DNA of 64,000 bases, taken from NCBI GenBank assembly GCA_949126835.1, contig CASBPS010000055.1:62001-126000 (forward strand), written 5' to 3'. This DNA is from Anisus vortex (Eukaryota > Mollusca > Gastropoda > Planorbidae). Both the position numbers and the translations under genes were made by a program. The number at the start of each line of letters is the position of its first letter. Positions within the stretch are counted from its first letter, which is position 1. Below the pieces are notes generated by a model that was given only the letters and a program-made list of their open reading frames with translations, ran no database searches and had not been told where the DNA came from. Shown one piece after another: positions 17,401 through 34,400 of the stretch.

Positions 17401-18454
17401 CTGCTGGTAATACTACTGCTGGTATTACTACTACTGGTAATACTACTACTGGTAATACTACTACTGGTCATACTACTACGGGTAATACTACAATTTGTAA
17501 TACTACTACTGCTAATACTACTACTGGTAATACTAATACTGGTAATACTACTACTGGTATTACTACTACTAGTAATACTACTACTGGTAATACTACTACT
17601 GGTGATACTACAACTGGTAATACTACTGCTGGTAATACTACTGTTAGTATTACTACTACTGGTAATACTACTACTGGTAATACTACTTCTGGTAATACTA
17701 CTACTGGTATTACTACTACTGGTAATACTACTACTGGTAATACTACTACTGGTAATACTACAACTAATAATACTACTCCTGGTAATACTACTGCTTGTAT
17801 TACTACTGCTGGTAATACTACTGCTGGTAATACTTCTACTGTTAATACTACTACTGGTAATACTACTGCTGGTAATACTACTGCTGGTATTACTACTACT
17901 GATAATACTACTACTGGTACACTACTACTGGTAATACTACTGCTGGTAATACTACTGCTGGTAATACTACTGCTGGTAATACTTCTACTGTTAATACTAC
18001 TACTGGTAATACTACTGCTGGTAATACTACTGCTGGTATTACTACTACTGATAATACTACTACTGGTATTACTACTACTTGTAATACTACTACTTGTAAT
18101 ACTACTACTGGTAATACTACTACTGTTAATACTACTGCTGGTAATACTACTTCTGGTATTACTACTACTGGTAATACTACTACTGGTAATACTACTACTG
18201 GTTATACTACTACTTGTAATACTACTACTTGTAATACTATTACTTGTAATACTACTACTGGTAATACTACTACTGATAATACTACTACTGGTAATACTAC
18301 TACTTGTAATACTACTACTTGTAATACTACTACTTGTAATACTACTACTGGTAATACTACTACTGGTAATACTACTGCTGGTAATGCTTCTACTGGTAAT
18401 ACTACTGCTGGTAATACTACTGCTGGTAATACTTCTGCTGGTATTACTACTACT
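11486..18454 (+). repeat. 6,969-bp tandem duplication, first copy
   Basis: The string of variant units repeats at an offset of exactly 6,969 bp immediately downstream. The period is 465 units of 15 bp minus 6, and six 14-bp units are found in the segment (near 14,060, 14,460, 14,745, 17,005, 17,330 and 17,920), which accounts for the odd length. Consensus units at both ends leave the junction uncertain by about 45 bp. Confidence 0.85.
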
Positions 18455-21400
18455 GGTAATACTACTACTGGTAATACTACTACTGGTAATACTACTACTA
18501 GTAATACTACTACTGGTAATACTACTATTTGTAATACAATTACTGGTAATACTACTACTGGTAATACAACTATTGGTAATACTACTACTAGTATTACTAC
18601 TACTGGTAATACTACTACTGGTAATACAACTACTGGTAATAGTGTTACTGGTAATACTAATACTGATAATAAAACTACTGGTAATACTACAACTGGTAAC
18701 AATGCTACTGGTAATACTACTGCTGATAATACTACTACTGGTAATACTACTACTGGTATTACTACTACTGGTAATACTACTACTTGTAATACTACTACTG
18801 GTAATACTACTACTTGTAATACTACTACTTGTAATACTACTACTGGTAATACTACTACTGGTAATACTACTACTGGTAATACTACTACTGGTAATACTAC
18901 TACTGTAAATATTACTATTTGTAATACAATTACTGGTAATACTACTACTGGTAATACTACTACTAGTAATACTGCTACTGGTAATACTACTACTGGTAAT
19001 ACTACTACTGGTTTTACTACTACTGGTAATACTACTACTGGTAATACTACTACTGGTAATACTACTACTGGTAAGACTACAACTGGTAATACTACTCCTG
19101 GAAATACTACTGCTTGTAATACTACTGCTAATATTACAACTCTTGATAATACTGCTACTGGTAATACTACTACTGGTAATACTACTACTGGAAATACTAC
19201 AACTGGTAATACTACTGCTGGTAATACTACTGCTGGTATTTCTACTACTGGTAATACTACTACTGGTAATACTACTACTGGTAATAATACTACTGGTATT
19301 ACTACTACTGGTAATACTACTACTGGTAATACTACTACTGGTAATACTACAACTGGTAATACTACTGCTGGTAATACTACTGCTTGTAATACTACTGCTG
19401 GTAATACTACTGCTGGTAATAATACTGCTGGTGATACTACTACTGATAATACTACTACTGGTAATACTACTAATTGTAATACTACTACCTGTAATACTTC
19501 TACTGGTAATACTACTACTAGTATTACTACTACTGATAATACTACTACTGGTAATACTACTAATTGTAATACTACTACTTGTAATACTTCTACTGGTAAT
19601 ACTACTACTGGTAATACTACTACTGGTAATACTACTACAGGTAATACTACTACTATTAATACTACTACTTGTAATACTACTACTGGTAATACTACTACTG
19701 GTAATACTACTACTGGTAATACTACTACTAGTAATACTACTACTGGTAATACTACTATTTGTAATACAATTACTGGTAATACTACTACTGGTAATACAAC
19801 TATTGGTAATACTACTACTGGTATTACTACTACTGGTAATACTACTACTGGTAATACTACTACTGGTAATACTGTTACTGGTAATACTACTACTGATAAT
19901 AAAACTACTGGTAATACTACAACTGGTAACAATACTACTGGTAATACTACTGCTGATAATACTACTACTGGTAATACTAATACTGTTAATACTACTGCTG
20001 GTAATAATACTGCTGGTAATACACCTACTGGTAATACTACTACTGGTAATACTACTACTGGTAATACTACTACTGGCATTACTACTACTGGTAATACTAC
20101 TACTATTAATACTACTACTTGTAATACTACTGCTGGTAATACTACTGCTGGTAATACTACTGCTGGTAATACTTCTACTGGTAATACTACCACTGGTAAT
20201 ACTACTGCTGGTAATACAACTGCTGGTATTACTACTACTGATAATACTACTACTGGTAATACTACTAATTGTAATACTACTACTTGTAATACTACTACTG
20301 GTAATACTACTACTTGTAATACCACTACTTGTAATACTACTACTTGTAATACTACTACTGGTAATACTACTACTGATAACACTACTACTGGTAATACTAC
20401 TACTTGTAATACTACTACTTGTAATACTACTACTGGTAATACTACTACTGGTAATACTATTGCTGGTAATACTTCTACTGGTAATAAAACTACTGGTAAT
20501 ACTACTACTGGTAATACTACTTCTGGTAATACTACTACTGGTAATACTACTACTGGTAATACTACTACTGGTAATACTACTACTGGTAATACTACTACTA
20601 GTAATACTACTACTGGTAATACTACTATTTGTAATACAATTACTGGTAATACTACTACTGGTAATACAACTATTGGTAATACTACTACTGGTATTAATAC
20701 TACTTGTAATACTACTACTGGTAATACTACTACTGGTAATACTACTATTTATAATACTACTACTGGTAATACTACTACTGGTAATACTACTACTGGTAAT
20801 ATTACTATTGTTAATAATACTACTGGTATTACTACTACTGGTAATACTACTACTGGTAATACTACAACTGGTAATACTACTGCTGGTAATACTACTGCTG
20901 GTATTACTACTACTGGTAATACTACTACTGGTAATACTACTACTGGTAATACTACTACTTGTATTACTACTACTGGTAATACTACTACTGGTAATACTTC
21001 TACTGGTAATACTACTGCTGGTAATACTACTCTGGTAATTCTACTGCTTGTAATACTACTGCTGGTAATACTACTACTGGTAATACTACTACTGGTATTA
21101 ATACTACTTGTAATACTACTACTGGTAATACTACTACTGGTAATACTACTATTTATAATACTACTACTGGTAATACTACTACTGGTAATACTACTACTGG
21201 TAATATTACTATTGTTAATAATACTACTGGTATTACTACTACTGGTAATACTACTACTGGTAATACTACAACTGGTAATACTACTGCTGGTAATACTACT
21301 GCTGGTATTACTACTACTGGTAATACTACTACTGGTAATACTACTACTGGTAATACTACTACTTGTATTACTACTACTGGTAATACTACTACTGGTAATA

Positions 21401-24400
21401 CTTCTACTGGTAATACTACTGCTGGTAATACTACTCTGGTAATTCTACTGCTTGTAATACTACTACTGGTAATACTACTACTGGTAATACTACTACTGGT
21501 AATACTACTATGGTTAATACTACTGCTGGTAATAATACTGCTGGTAATACTACAACTGGTAATACTACTGCTGGTAATACTACTGCTTGTAATACTACTG
21601 CTGGTAATACTACTACTGGTAATACTACTACTGGTAATACTACTACTGGTATTACTACTACTGGTAATACTACTACGGGTAATACTTCTACTGGTAATAC
21701 TACTGCTGGTAATACTACTCTGGTAATTCTACTGCTTGTAATACTACTGCTGGTAATACTACTACTGGTAATACTACTACTGGTAATACTACTATGGTTA
21801 ATACTACTGCTGGTAATAATACTGCTGGTAATACTACAACTGGTAATACTACTGCTGGTAATACTACTGCTTGTAATACTACTGCTGGTAATACTACTAC
21901 TGGTAATACTACTACTGGTAATACTACTACTTGTAATACTACTACTGGTAATACTACTACTGGTAGTACTACTACTGGTAATACTACTATTGGTAATACT
22001 ACTACTGGTAATACTACTACTGTAAATATTACTATTTGTAATACAATTACTGGTAATACTACTACTGGTAATACTACTACTGGTAATACTACTACTGGTA
22101 ATACTTCTACTGGTAATACTACTACTGGTATTACTACTACTGGTAATACTACTACTGGTAATACTACTACTGGTAATACTACAACTGGTAATACTACACC
22201 TGGTAATACAACTGCTTGTAATACTACTGCTGGTATTACTACTACTGATAATACTGCTACTGGTAATACTACTACTGGTAATACTACAACTGGTAATACT
22301 ACAACTGGTAATACTACTGCTGGTAATACTACTGCTGGTATTTCTACTAATGGTAATACTACTACTGGTAATACTACTACTGGTAATACTACTACTGGTA
22401 TTACTACTACTGGTAATACTACTACTGGTAATACTACTACTGGTAATACTACAACTGGTAATACTACTACTGGTAATACTACTACTGGTAATACTACTAC
22501 TGGTAATACTACTACTGTAAATATTACTATTTGTAATACAATTACTGGTAATACTACTACTGGTAATACTACTACTGGTAATACTTCTACTGGTAATACT
22601 ACTACTGGTAATACTACTACTGGTAATACTACAACTGGTAATACTACTGCTGGTAATACTACTGCTGGTATTTCTACTACTGGTAATACTACTACTGGTA
22701 GTACTACTACTGGTATTACTACTACTGGTAATACTACTACTGGTAATACTACTACTGGTAATACTACAACTGGTAATACTACTGCTGGTAATACTACTGC
22801 TTGTAATACTTCTGCTGGTAATACTACTGCTGGTAATAATACTGCTGGTAATACTACTGCTGGTAATACTACTGCTGGTAGTACTTCTACTGGTAATACT
22901 ACTACTGGTAATACTACTGCTGGTAATACTACTTCTGGTATTACTACTACTGATAATACTACTACTGGTAATACTACTAATTGTAATACTACTACCTGTA
23001 ATACTTCTACTGGTAATACTACTACTGGTATTACTACTACTGATAATACTACTACTGGTAATACTACAAATTGTAATACTACTACTTGTAATACTTCTAC
23101 TGGTAATACTACTACTGGTAATACTACTACTGGTAATACTACTGCTTGTAATACTTCTGCTGGTAATACTACTGCTGGTAATAATACTGCTGGTAATACT
23201 ACTGCTGGTAATACTACTGCTGGTAGTACTTCTACTGGTAATACTACTACTGGTAATACTACTGCTGGTAATACTACTTCTGGTATTACTACTACTGATA
23301 ATACTACTACTGGTAATACTACTAATTGTAATACTACTACCTGTAATACTTCTACTGGTAATACTACTACTGGTATTACCACTACTGATAATACTACTAC
23401 TGGTAATACTACAAATTGTAATACTACTACTTGTAATACTTCTACTGGTAATACTACTACTGGTAATACTACTACTGGTAATACTACTTCTGGTAATACT
23501 ACTACTGGTAATACTACTACTGGTAATACTACTACTGGTAATACTAATACTGGTAATACTACTACTGGTAATACTACTACTGGTAATACTACTTTTGGTA
23601 ATACTACTACTAGTAATACTACTACTGGTAATACTACTATTTGTAATACAATTACTGGTAATACTACTACTGGTAATACAACTATTGGTAATACTACTAC
23701 TGGTATTACTACTACTGGTAATACTACTACTGGTAATACTACTACTGATAATAAAACTACTGGTAATACTACAACTGGTAACAATACTACTGGTAATACT
23801 ACTGCTGATAATACTACTACTGGTAATACTAATACGGTTAATACTACTGCTGGTAATAACACTGCTGGTAATACACCTACTGGTAATACTACTACTGGTA
23901 AAACTACTACTAGTAATACTACTACTGGTATTACTACTACTGGTAATACTACTACTTGTAATACTACTACTGGTAAACTACTACTTGTAATACTACTACT
24001 GGTAATACAACTATTGGTAATACTACTACTGGTATTACTACTACTGGTAATACTACTACTGGTAATACAACTACTGGTAATACTGTTACTGGTAATACTA
24101 ATACTGATAATAAAACTACTGGTAATACTACAACTGGTAACAATGCTACTGGTAATACTACTGCTGATAATACTACTACTGGTAATACTACTACTGGTAT
24201 TACTACTACTGGTAATACTACTACTTGTAATACTACTACTGGTAATACTACTACTGGTAATACTTCTATTGGTAATACTTCTGCTGGTAATACTACTCTG
24301 GTAATTCTACTGCTTGTAATACTACTGCTGGTAATACTACTACTGGTAATACTACTACTGGTAATACTACTGCTGGTAATACTACTGCTGGTATTACTAC

Positions 24401-25423
24401 TACTGGTAATACTACTACTGGTAATACTACTACTGGTCATACTACTACGGGTAATACTACAATTTGTAATACTACTACTGCTAATACTACTACTGGTAAT
24501 ACTAATACTGGTAATACTACTACTGGTATTACTACTACTAGTAATACTACTACTGGTAATACTACTACTGGTGATACTACAACTGGTAATACTACTGCTG
24601 GTAATACTACTGTTAGTATTACTACTACTGGTAATACTACTACTGGTAATACTACTTCTGGTAATACTACTACTGGTATTACTACTACTGGTAATACTAC
24701 TACTGGTAATACTACTACTGGTAATACTACAACTAATAATACTACTCCTGGTAATACTACTGCTTGTATTACTACTGCTGGTAATACTACTGCTGGTAAT
24801 ACTTCTACTGTTAATACTACTACTGGTAATACTACTGCTGGTAATACTACTGCTGGTATTACTACTACTGATAATACTACTACTGGTACACTACTACTGG
24901 TAATACTACTGCTGGTAATACTACTGCTGGTAATACTACTGCTGGTAATACTTCTACTGTTAATACTACTACTGGTAATACTACTGCTGGTAATACTACT
25001 GCTGGTATTACTACTACTGATAATACTACTACTGGTATTACTACTACTTGTAATACTACTACTTGTAATACTACTACTGGTAATACTACTACTGTTAATA
25101 CTACTGCTGGTAATACTACTTCTGGTATTACTACTACTGGTAATACTACTACTGGTAATACTACTACTGGTTATACTACTACTTGTAATACTACTACTTG
25201 TAATACTATTACTTGTAATACTACTACTGGTAATACTACTACTGATAATACTACTACTGGTAATACTACTACTTGTAATACTACTACTTGTAATACTACT
25301 ACTTGTAATACTACTACTGGTAATACTACTACTGGTAATACTACTGCTGGTAATGCTTCTACTGGTAATACTACTGCTGGTAATACTACTGCTGGTAATA
25401 CTTCTGCTGGTATTACTACTACT
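18455..25423 (+). repeat. 6,969-bp tandem duplication, second copy
   Basis: Second copy of the preceding segment. I saw no differences in the parts compared. Identity carries on to 25,468, after which this copy follows the string found after 3,778 instead. The pair therefore sits inside the larger A1/A2 arrangement, so this tandem duplication and the 21.7-kb duplication are nested events. Confidence 0.85.
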
Positions 25424-28400
25424 GGTAATACTACTACTGGTAATACTACTACTGGTAATACTACTACTTGTAATACTACTACTGATAATACTACTACTTG
25501 TAATACTACTACTGGTAATACTACTACTGATAATACTACTACTGGTAATACTACTACTTGTAATACTACTACTTGTAATACTACTACTGGTAATACTACT
25601 ACTGGTAATACTACTACTGGTAATACTACTGCTGGTAATGCTTCTACTGGTAATACTACTACTGGTAATACTACTGCTGGTAATACTACTGCTGGTATTA
25701 CTACTACTGATAATACTACTACTGGTAATACTACTATTTGTAATACAATTACTGGTAATACTACTACTGGTAATACAACTATTGGTAATACTACTACTGG
25801 TATTACTACTACTGGTATTACTACTACTGGTAATACTACTACTGGTAATACTGTTACTGGTAATACTACTACTGATAATAAAACTACTGGTAATACTACA
25901 ACTGGTAACAATACTACTGGTAATACTACTGCTGATAATACTACTACTGGTAATACTAATACGGTTAATACTACTGCTGGTAATAATACTGCTGGTAATA
26001 CACCTACTGGTAATACTACTACTGGTAATACTACTACTGGTAATACTACTACTGGTATTACTACTACTGGTAATACTACTACTTGTAATACTACTACTGG
26101 TAATACTACTATTTATAATACTACTACTGGTAATACTACTGCTTGTAATACTACTGCTAGTATTAATACTACTGATAATACTGCTACTGGTAATACTACT
26201 ACTGGTAATACTACTACTGGTATTACTACTACTGGTAATACTACTACTGGTAATACTACTACTGGTAATACTACAACTGGTAATACTAATGCTGGTAATA
26301 CTACTGCTTGTAATACTACTGCTGGTAATACTACTACTGGTATTACTACTACTGGTAATACTACTACTTGTAATACTACTACTGGTAATACTACTATTTA
26401 TAATACTACTACTGGTAATACTACTGCTTGTAATACTACTGCTAGTATTAATACTACTGATAATACTGCTACTGGTAATACTACTACTGGTAATACTACT
26501 ACTGGTATTACTACTACTGGTAATACTACTACTGGTAATACTACTACTGGTAATACTACAACTGGTAATACTAATGCTGGTAATACTACTGCTTGTAATA
26601 CTACTGCTGGTAATACTACTACTGGTAATAATACTGCTGGTAATACTACTGCTGGTAATACTACTGCTGGTAATACTTCTACTGATAATACTACTACTGG
26701 TAATACTACTAATTGTAATACTACAACTTGTAATACTACTACTGGTAATACTACTACTGTTAATACTACTACTTGTAATACTACTCCTTGTAATACAACT
26801 GCTTGTAATACTACTGCTGGTATTACTACTACTGATAATACTGCTACTGGTAATACTACTACTGGTAATACTACTACTGGTAATACTACAACTGGTAATA
26901 CTACTGCTGGTAATACTACTGCTGGTATTTCTACTAATGGTATAACTACTACTGGTAATACTACTACTGGTAATACTACTACTGGTATTACTACTACTGG
27001 TAATACTACTACTGGTAATACTACTACTGGTAATACTACAACTGGTAATACTACTGCTGGTAATAATACTGCTTGTAATACTACTGCTGGTAATACTACT
27101 ACTGGTAATACTACAACTGGTAATACTACTGCAGGTAATAATACTGCTTGTAATACTACTGCTGGTAATACTACTGCTGGTAATACTAGTGCTGGTATTA
27201 CTACTACTGATAATACTACTACTGGTAATACTACTACTGGTAATACTACAACTGGTAATACTACTGCTGGTAATACTACTGCTGGTATTTCTACTAATGG
27301 TATAACTACTACTGGTAATACTACTACTGGTAATACTACTACTGGTATTACTACTACTGGTAATACTACTACTGGTAATACTACTACTGGTAATACTACA
27401 ACTGGTAATACTACTGCTGGTAATAATACTGCTTGTAATACTACTGCTGGTAATACTACTACTGGTAATACTACAACTGGTAATACTACTGCTGGTAATA
27501 CTACTGCTTGTATTACTACTACTGATAATACTACTACTGGTAATACTAAAAATTGTAATACTACTACTCGTAATACTACTACTTTTAATACTACTACTTG
27601 TAATACTACTACTTGTAATACTACTTTTTGTAATACTACTACTGGTAATACTACTACTGATAATACTACTACTGGTAATACTACTACTTGTAATACTACT
27701 ACTTTTAATACTACTACTGGTAATACTACTACTGGTAATACTACTACTGGTAATACTACTACTGGTAATACTACTACTAGTAATACTACTACTGGTAATA
27801 CTACTATTTGTAAAACAATTACTGGTAATACTACTACTGGTAATACAACTATTGGTAATACTACTACTGGTATTACTACTACTGGTAATACTACTACTGG
27901 TAATACAACTACTGGTAATACTGTTACTGGTAATACTAATACTGATAATAAAACTACTGGTAATACTACAACTGGTAACAATGCTACTGGTAATACTACT
28001 GCTGATAATACTACTACTGGTAATACTACTACTGGTATTACTACTACTGGTAATACTACTACTTGTAATACTACTACTGGTAATACTACTACTTGTAATA
28101 CTACTACTGGTAATACTACTACTGGTAATACTACTACTGGTAAGACTACAACTGGTAATACTACTCCTGGAAATACTACTCCTGGAAATACTACTGCTTG
28201 TAATACTACTGCTGGTATTACTACTCTTGATAATACTGCTACTGGTAATACTACTACTGGTAATACTACTACTGGTAATACTACAACTGGTAATACTACT
28301 GCTGGTAATACTACTGCTGGTATTTCTACTACTGGTAATACTACTACTGGTAATACTACTACTGGTAATACTACTACTGGTATTACTACTACTGGTAATA

Positions 28401-31400
28401 CTACTACTGGTAATACTACTACTGGTGATACTACAACTGGTAATACTACTGCTGGTAATACTACTGCTTGTAATACTACTGCTGGTAATACTACTGCTGG
28501 TAATAATACTGCTGGTAATACTACTGCTGGTAATACTACTGCTGGTAATACTTCTACTGGTAATACTACTACTGGTAATACTACTGCTGGTAATACTACT
28601 TCTGGTATTACTACTACTGATAATACTACTACTGGTAATACTACTAATTGTAATACTACTACCTGTAATACTTCTACTGGTAATACTACTACTAGTATTA
28701 CTACTACTGATAATACTACTACTTGTAATACTACTAATTGTAATACTACTACTGGTAATACTACTACTGGTAATACTACTACTGGTAATACTACTGCTGG
28801 TAATGCTTCTACTGGTAATACTACTACTGGTAATACTACTGCTGGTAATACTACTGCTGGTATTACTACTACTGATAATACTACTACTGGTAATACTACT
28901 ATTTGTAATACAATTACTGGTAATACTACTACTGGTAATACAACTATTGGTAATACTACTACTGGTATTACTACTACTGGTATTACTACTACTGGTAATA
29001 CTACTACTGGTAATACTGTTACTGGTAATACTACTACTGATAATAAAACTACTGGTAATACTACAACTGGTAACAATACTACTGGTAATACTACTGCTGA
29101 TAATACTACTACTGGTAATACTAATACGGTTAATACTACTGCTGGTAATAATACTGCTGGTAATACACCTACTGGTAATACTACTACTGGTAATACTACT
29201 ACTGGTAATACTACTACTGGTATTACTACTACTGGTAATACTACTACTTGTAATACTACTACTGGTAATACTACTATTTATAATACTACTACTGGTAATA
29301 CTACTGCTTGTAATACTACTGCTAGTATTAATACTACTGATAATACTGCTACTGGTAATACTACTACTGGTAATACTACTACTGGTATTACTACTACTGG
29401 TAATACTACTACTGGTAATACTACTACTGGTAATACTACAACTGGTAATACTAATGCTGGTAATACTACTGCTTGTAATACTACTGCTGGTAATACTACT
29501 ACTGGTAATAATACTGCTGGTAATACTACTGCTGGTAATACTACTGCTGGTAATACTTCTACTGGTAATACTACTACTGGTAATACTACTGCTGGTAATA
29601 CTACTGCTGGTATTACTACTACTGATAATACTACTACTGGTAATACTACTAATTGTAATACTACAACTTGTAATACTACTACTGGTAATACTACTACTGT
29701 TAATACTACTACTTGTAATACTACTCCTTGTAATACAACTGCTTGTAATACTACTGCTGGTATTACTACTACTGATAATACTGCTACTGGTAATACTACT
29801 ACTGGTAATACTACTACTGGTAATACTACAACTGGTAATACTACTGCTGGTAATACTACTGCTGGTATTTCTACTAATGGTATAACTACTACTGGTAATA
29901 CTACTACTGGTAATACTACTACTGGTATTACTACTACTGGTAATACTACTACTGGTAATACTACTACTGGTAATACTACAACTGGTAATACTACTGCTGG
30001 TAATAATACTGCTTGTAATACTACTGCTGGTAATACTACTACTGGTAATACTACAACTGGTAATACTACTGCAGGTAATAATACTGCTTGTAATACTACT
30101 GCTGGTAATACTACTGCTGGTAATACTAGTGCTGGTATTACTACTACTGATAATACTACTACTGGTAATACTACTACTGGTAATACTACAACTGGTAATA
30201 CTACTGCTGGTAATACTACTGCTGGTATTTCTACTAATGGTATAACTACTACTGGTAATACTACTACTGGTAATACTACTACTGGTATTACTACTACTGG
30301 TAATACTACTACTGGTAATACTACTACTGGTAATACTACAACTGGTAATACTACTGCTGGTAATAATACTGCTTGTAATACTACTGCTGGTAATACTACT
30401 ACTGGTAATACTACAACTGGTAATACTACTGCTGGTAATACTACTGCTGGTATTACTACTACTGATAATACTACTACTGGTAATACTAAAAATTGTAATA
30501 CTACTACTCGTAATACTACTACTTTTAATACTACTACTTGTAATACTACTACTTGTAATACTACTTTTTGTAATACTACTACTGGTAATACTACTACTGA
30601 TAATACTACTACTGGTAATACTACTACTTGTAATACTACTACTTTTAATACTACTACTGGTAATACTACTACTGGTAATACTACTACTGGTAATACTACT
30701 ACTGGTAATACTACTACTAGTAATACTACTACTGGTAATACTACTATTTGTAAAACAATTACTGGTAATACTACTACTGGTAATACAACTATTGGTAATA
30801 CTACTACTGGTATTACTACTACTGGTAATACTACTACTGGTAATACAACTACTGGTAATACTGTTACTGGTAATACTAATACTGATAATAAAACTACTGG
30901 TAATACTACAACTGGTAACAATGCTACTGGTAATACTACTGCTGATAATACTACTACTGGTAATACTACTACTGGTATTACTACTACTGGTAATACTACT
31001 ACTTGTAATACTACTACTGGTAATACTACTACTTGTAATACTACTACTTGTAATACTACTACTGGTAATACTACTACTGGTAATACTACTACTGGTAAGA
31101 CTACAACTGGTAATACTACTCCTGGAAATACTACTGCTTGTAATACTACTGCTGGTATTACTACTCTTGATAATACTGCTACTGGTAATACTACTACTGG
31201 TAATACTACTACTGGTAATACTACAACTGGTAATACTACTGCTGGTAATACTACTGCTGGTATTTCTACTACTGGTAATACTACTACTGGTAATACTACT
31301 ACTGGTAATACTACTACTGGTATTACTACTACTGGTAATACTACTACTGGTAATACTACTACTGGTGATACTACAACTGGTAATACTACTGCTGGTAATA

Positions 31401-34400
31401 CTACTGCTTGTAATACTACTGCTGGTAATACTACTGCTGGTAATAATACTGCTGGTAATACTACTGCTGGTAATACTACTGCTGGTAATACTTCTACTGG
31501 TAATACTACTACTGGTAATACTACTGCTGGTAATACTACTTCTGGTATTACTACTACTGATAATACTACTACTGGTAATACTACTAATTGTAATACTACT
31601 ACCTGTAATACTTCTACTGGTAATACTACTACTAGTATTACTACTACTGATAATACTACTACTTGTAATACTACTAATTGTAATACTACTACTTGTAATA
31701 CTTCTACAGGTAATACTACTACTGGTAATACTACTACTGGTAATACTACTACTGGTAATACTACTACTGGTAATACTACTACTGGTAATACTACTACTGG
31801 TAATACTACTACTGGTAATACTACTACTGGTAATACTACTACTAGTAATACTACTACTGGTAATACTACTATTTGTAATACAATTACTGGTAATACTACT
31901 ACTGGTAAACTACTACTTGTAATACTACTACTGGTAATATTACTATTTGTATTACAAATACTGGTAATACTACTACTGGTAATACTACTACTGGTAATAC
32001 TACTACTGGTATAAATACTACTTGTAATACTACTACTGGTAATACTACTACTGGTAATGCTACTATTTATAATACTACTACTGGTAATACTACTACTGGT
32101 AATACTACTACTGGTAATACTACTACTGGTAATATTACTATTGTTAATAATACTACTGGTATTACTACTACTGGTAATACTACTACTGGTAATACTACAA
32201 CTGGTAATACTACTGCTGGTAATACTACTCCGGTAATTCTACTGCTTGTAATACTACTGCTGGTAATACTACTACTGGTAATACTACTACTGGTAATACT
32301 ACTATGGTTAATACTACTGCTGGTAATAATACTGCTGGTAATACTACAACTGGTAATACTACTGCTGGTAATACTACTGCTTGTAATACTACTGCTGGTA
32401 ATACTACTACTGGTAATACTACTGCTGGTAATACTACTCTGGTAATTCTACTGCTTGTAATACTACTGCTGGTAATACTGCTACTGGTAATACTACTACT
32501 GATAATAGTACTATGGTTAATACTACTGCTGGTAATAATACTGCTGGTAATACTACAACTGGTAATAATACTGCTGGTAATACTACTGCTTGTAATACTA
32601 CTGCTGGTAATACTACTACTGGTAATACTACTACTTGTAATACTACTACTGGTAATACTACTACTGGTAATACTACTACTGGTAATACTACTATTGGTAA
32701 TACTACTACTGGTAATACTACTACTGGTAATACTACTACTGATAATACTACTACTGGTAATACTACTACTTGTAATACTACTACTGGTAATACTACTACT
32801 GGTATTACTACTACTGGTAATACTGCTACTGGTAATACTACTACTGGTAATACTACTACTGGTAATACTACAACTGGTAATACTACTGCTGGTAATACTA
32901 CTGCTGGTATTTCTACTAATGGTAATACTACTACTGGTAATACTACTACTGGTAATACTACTACTGGTATTACTACTACTGGTAATACTACTACTGGTAA
33001 TACTACTACTGGTAATACTACAACTGGTAATACTACTGCTGGTAATAATACTGCTTGTAATACTACTGCTGGTAATACTACTACTGGTAATACTACTACT
33101 GGTAATACTACTGCAGGTAATAATACTGCTTGTAATACTACTGCTGGTAATACTACTGCTGGTAATACTAATGCTGGTATTACTACTACTGATAATACTA
33201 CTACTGGTAATACTAAAAATTGTAATACTACTACTCGTAATACTACTACTTGTAATACTACTACTTGTAATACTACTACTTGTAATACTACTTTTTGTAA
33301 TACTACTACTGGTAATACTACTACTGATAATACTACTACTGGTAATACTACTACTTGTAATACTACTACTTTTAATACTACTACTGGTAATACTACTACT
33401 GGTAATACTACTACTGGTAATACTACTACTGGTAATACTACTACTAGTAATACTACTACTGGTAATACTACTATTTGTAATACAATTACTGGTAATACTA
33501 CTACTGGTAATACAACTATTGGTAATACTACTACTAGTATTACTACTACTGGTAATACTACTACTGGTAATACAACTACTGGTAATAGTGTTACTGGTAA
33601 TACTAATACTGATAATAAAACTACTGGTAATACTACAACTGGTAACAATGCTACTGGTAATACTACTGCTGATAATACTACTACTGGTAATACTACTACT
33701 GGTATTACTACTACTGGTAATACTACTACTTGTAATACTACTACTGGTAATACTACTACTTGTAATACTACTACTTGTAATACTACTACTGGTAATACTA
33801 CTACTGGTAATACTACTACTGGTAATACTACTACTGGTAATACTACTACTGTAAATATTACTATTTGTAATACAATTACTGGTAATACTACTACTGGTAA
33901 TACTACTACTAGTAATACTGCTACTGGTAATACTACTACTGGTAATACTACTACTGGTTTTACTACTACTGGTAATACTACTACTGGTAATACTACTACT
34001 GGTAATACTACTACTGGTAAGACTACAACTGGTAATACTACTCCTGGAAATACTACTGCTTGTAATACTACTGCTAATATTACAACTCTTGATAATACTG
34101 CTACTGGTAATACTACTACTGGTAATACTACTACTGGAAATACTACAACTGGTAATACTACTGCTGGTAATACTACTGCTGGTATTTCTACTACTGGTAA
34201 TACTACTACTGGTAATACTACTACTGGTAATAATACTACTGGTATTACTACTACTGGTAATACTACTACTGGTAATACTACTACTGGTAATACTACAACT
34301 GGTAATACTACTGCTGGTAATACTACTGCTTGTAATACTACTGCTGGTAATACTACTGCTGGTAATAATACTGCTGGTGATACTACTACTGATAATACTA

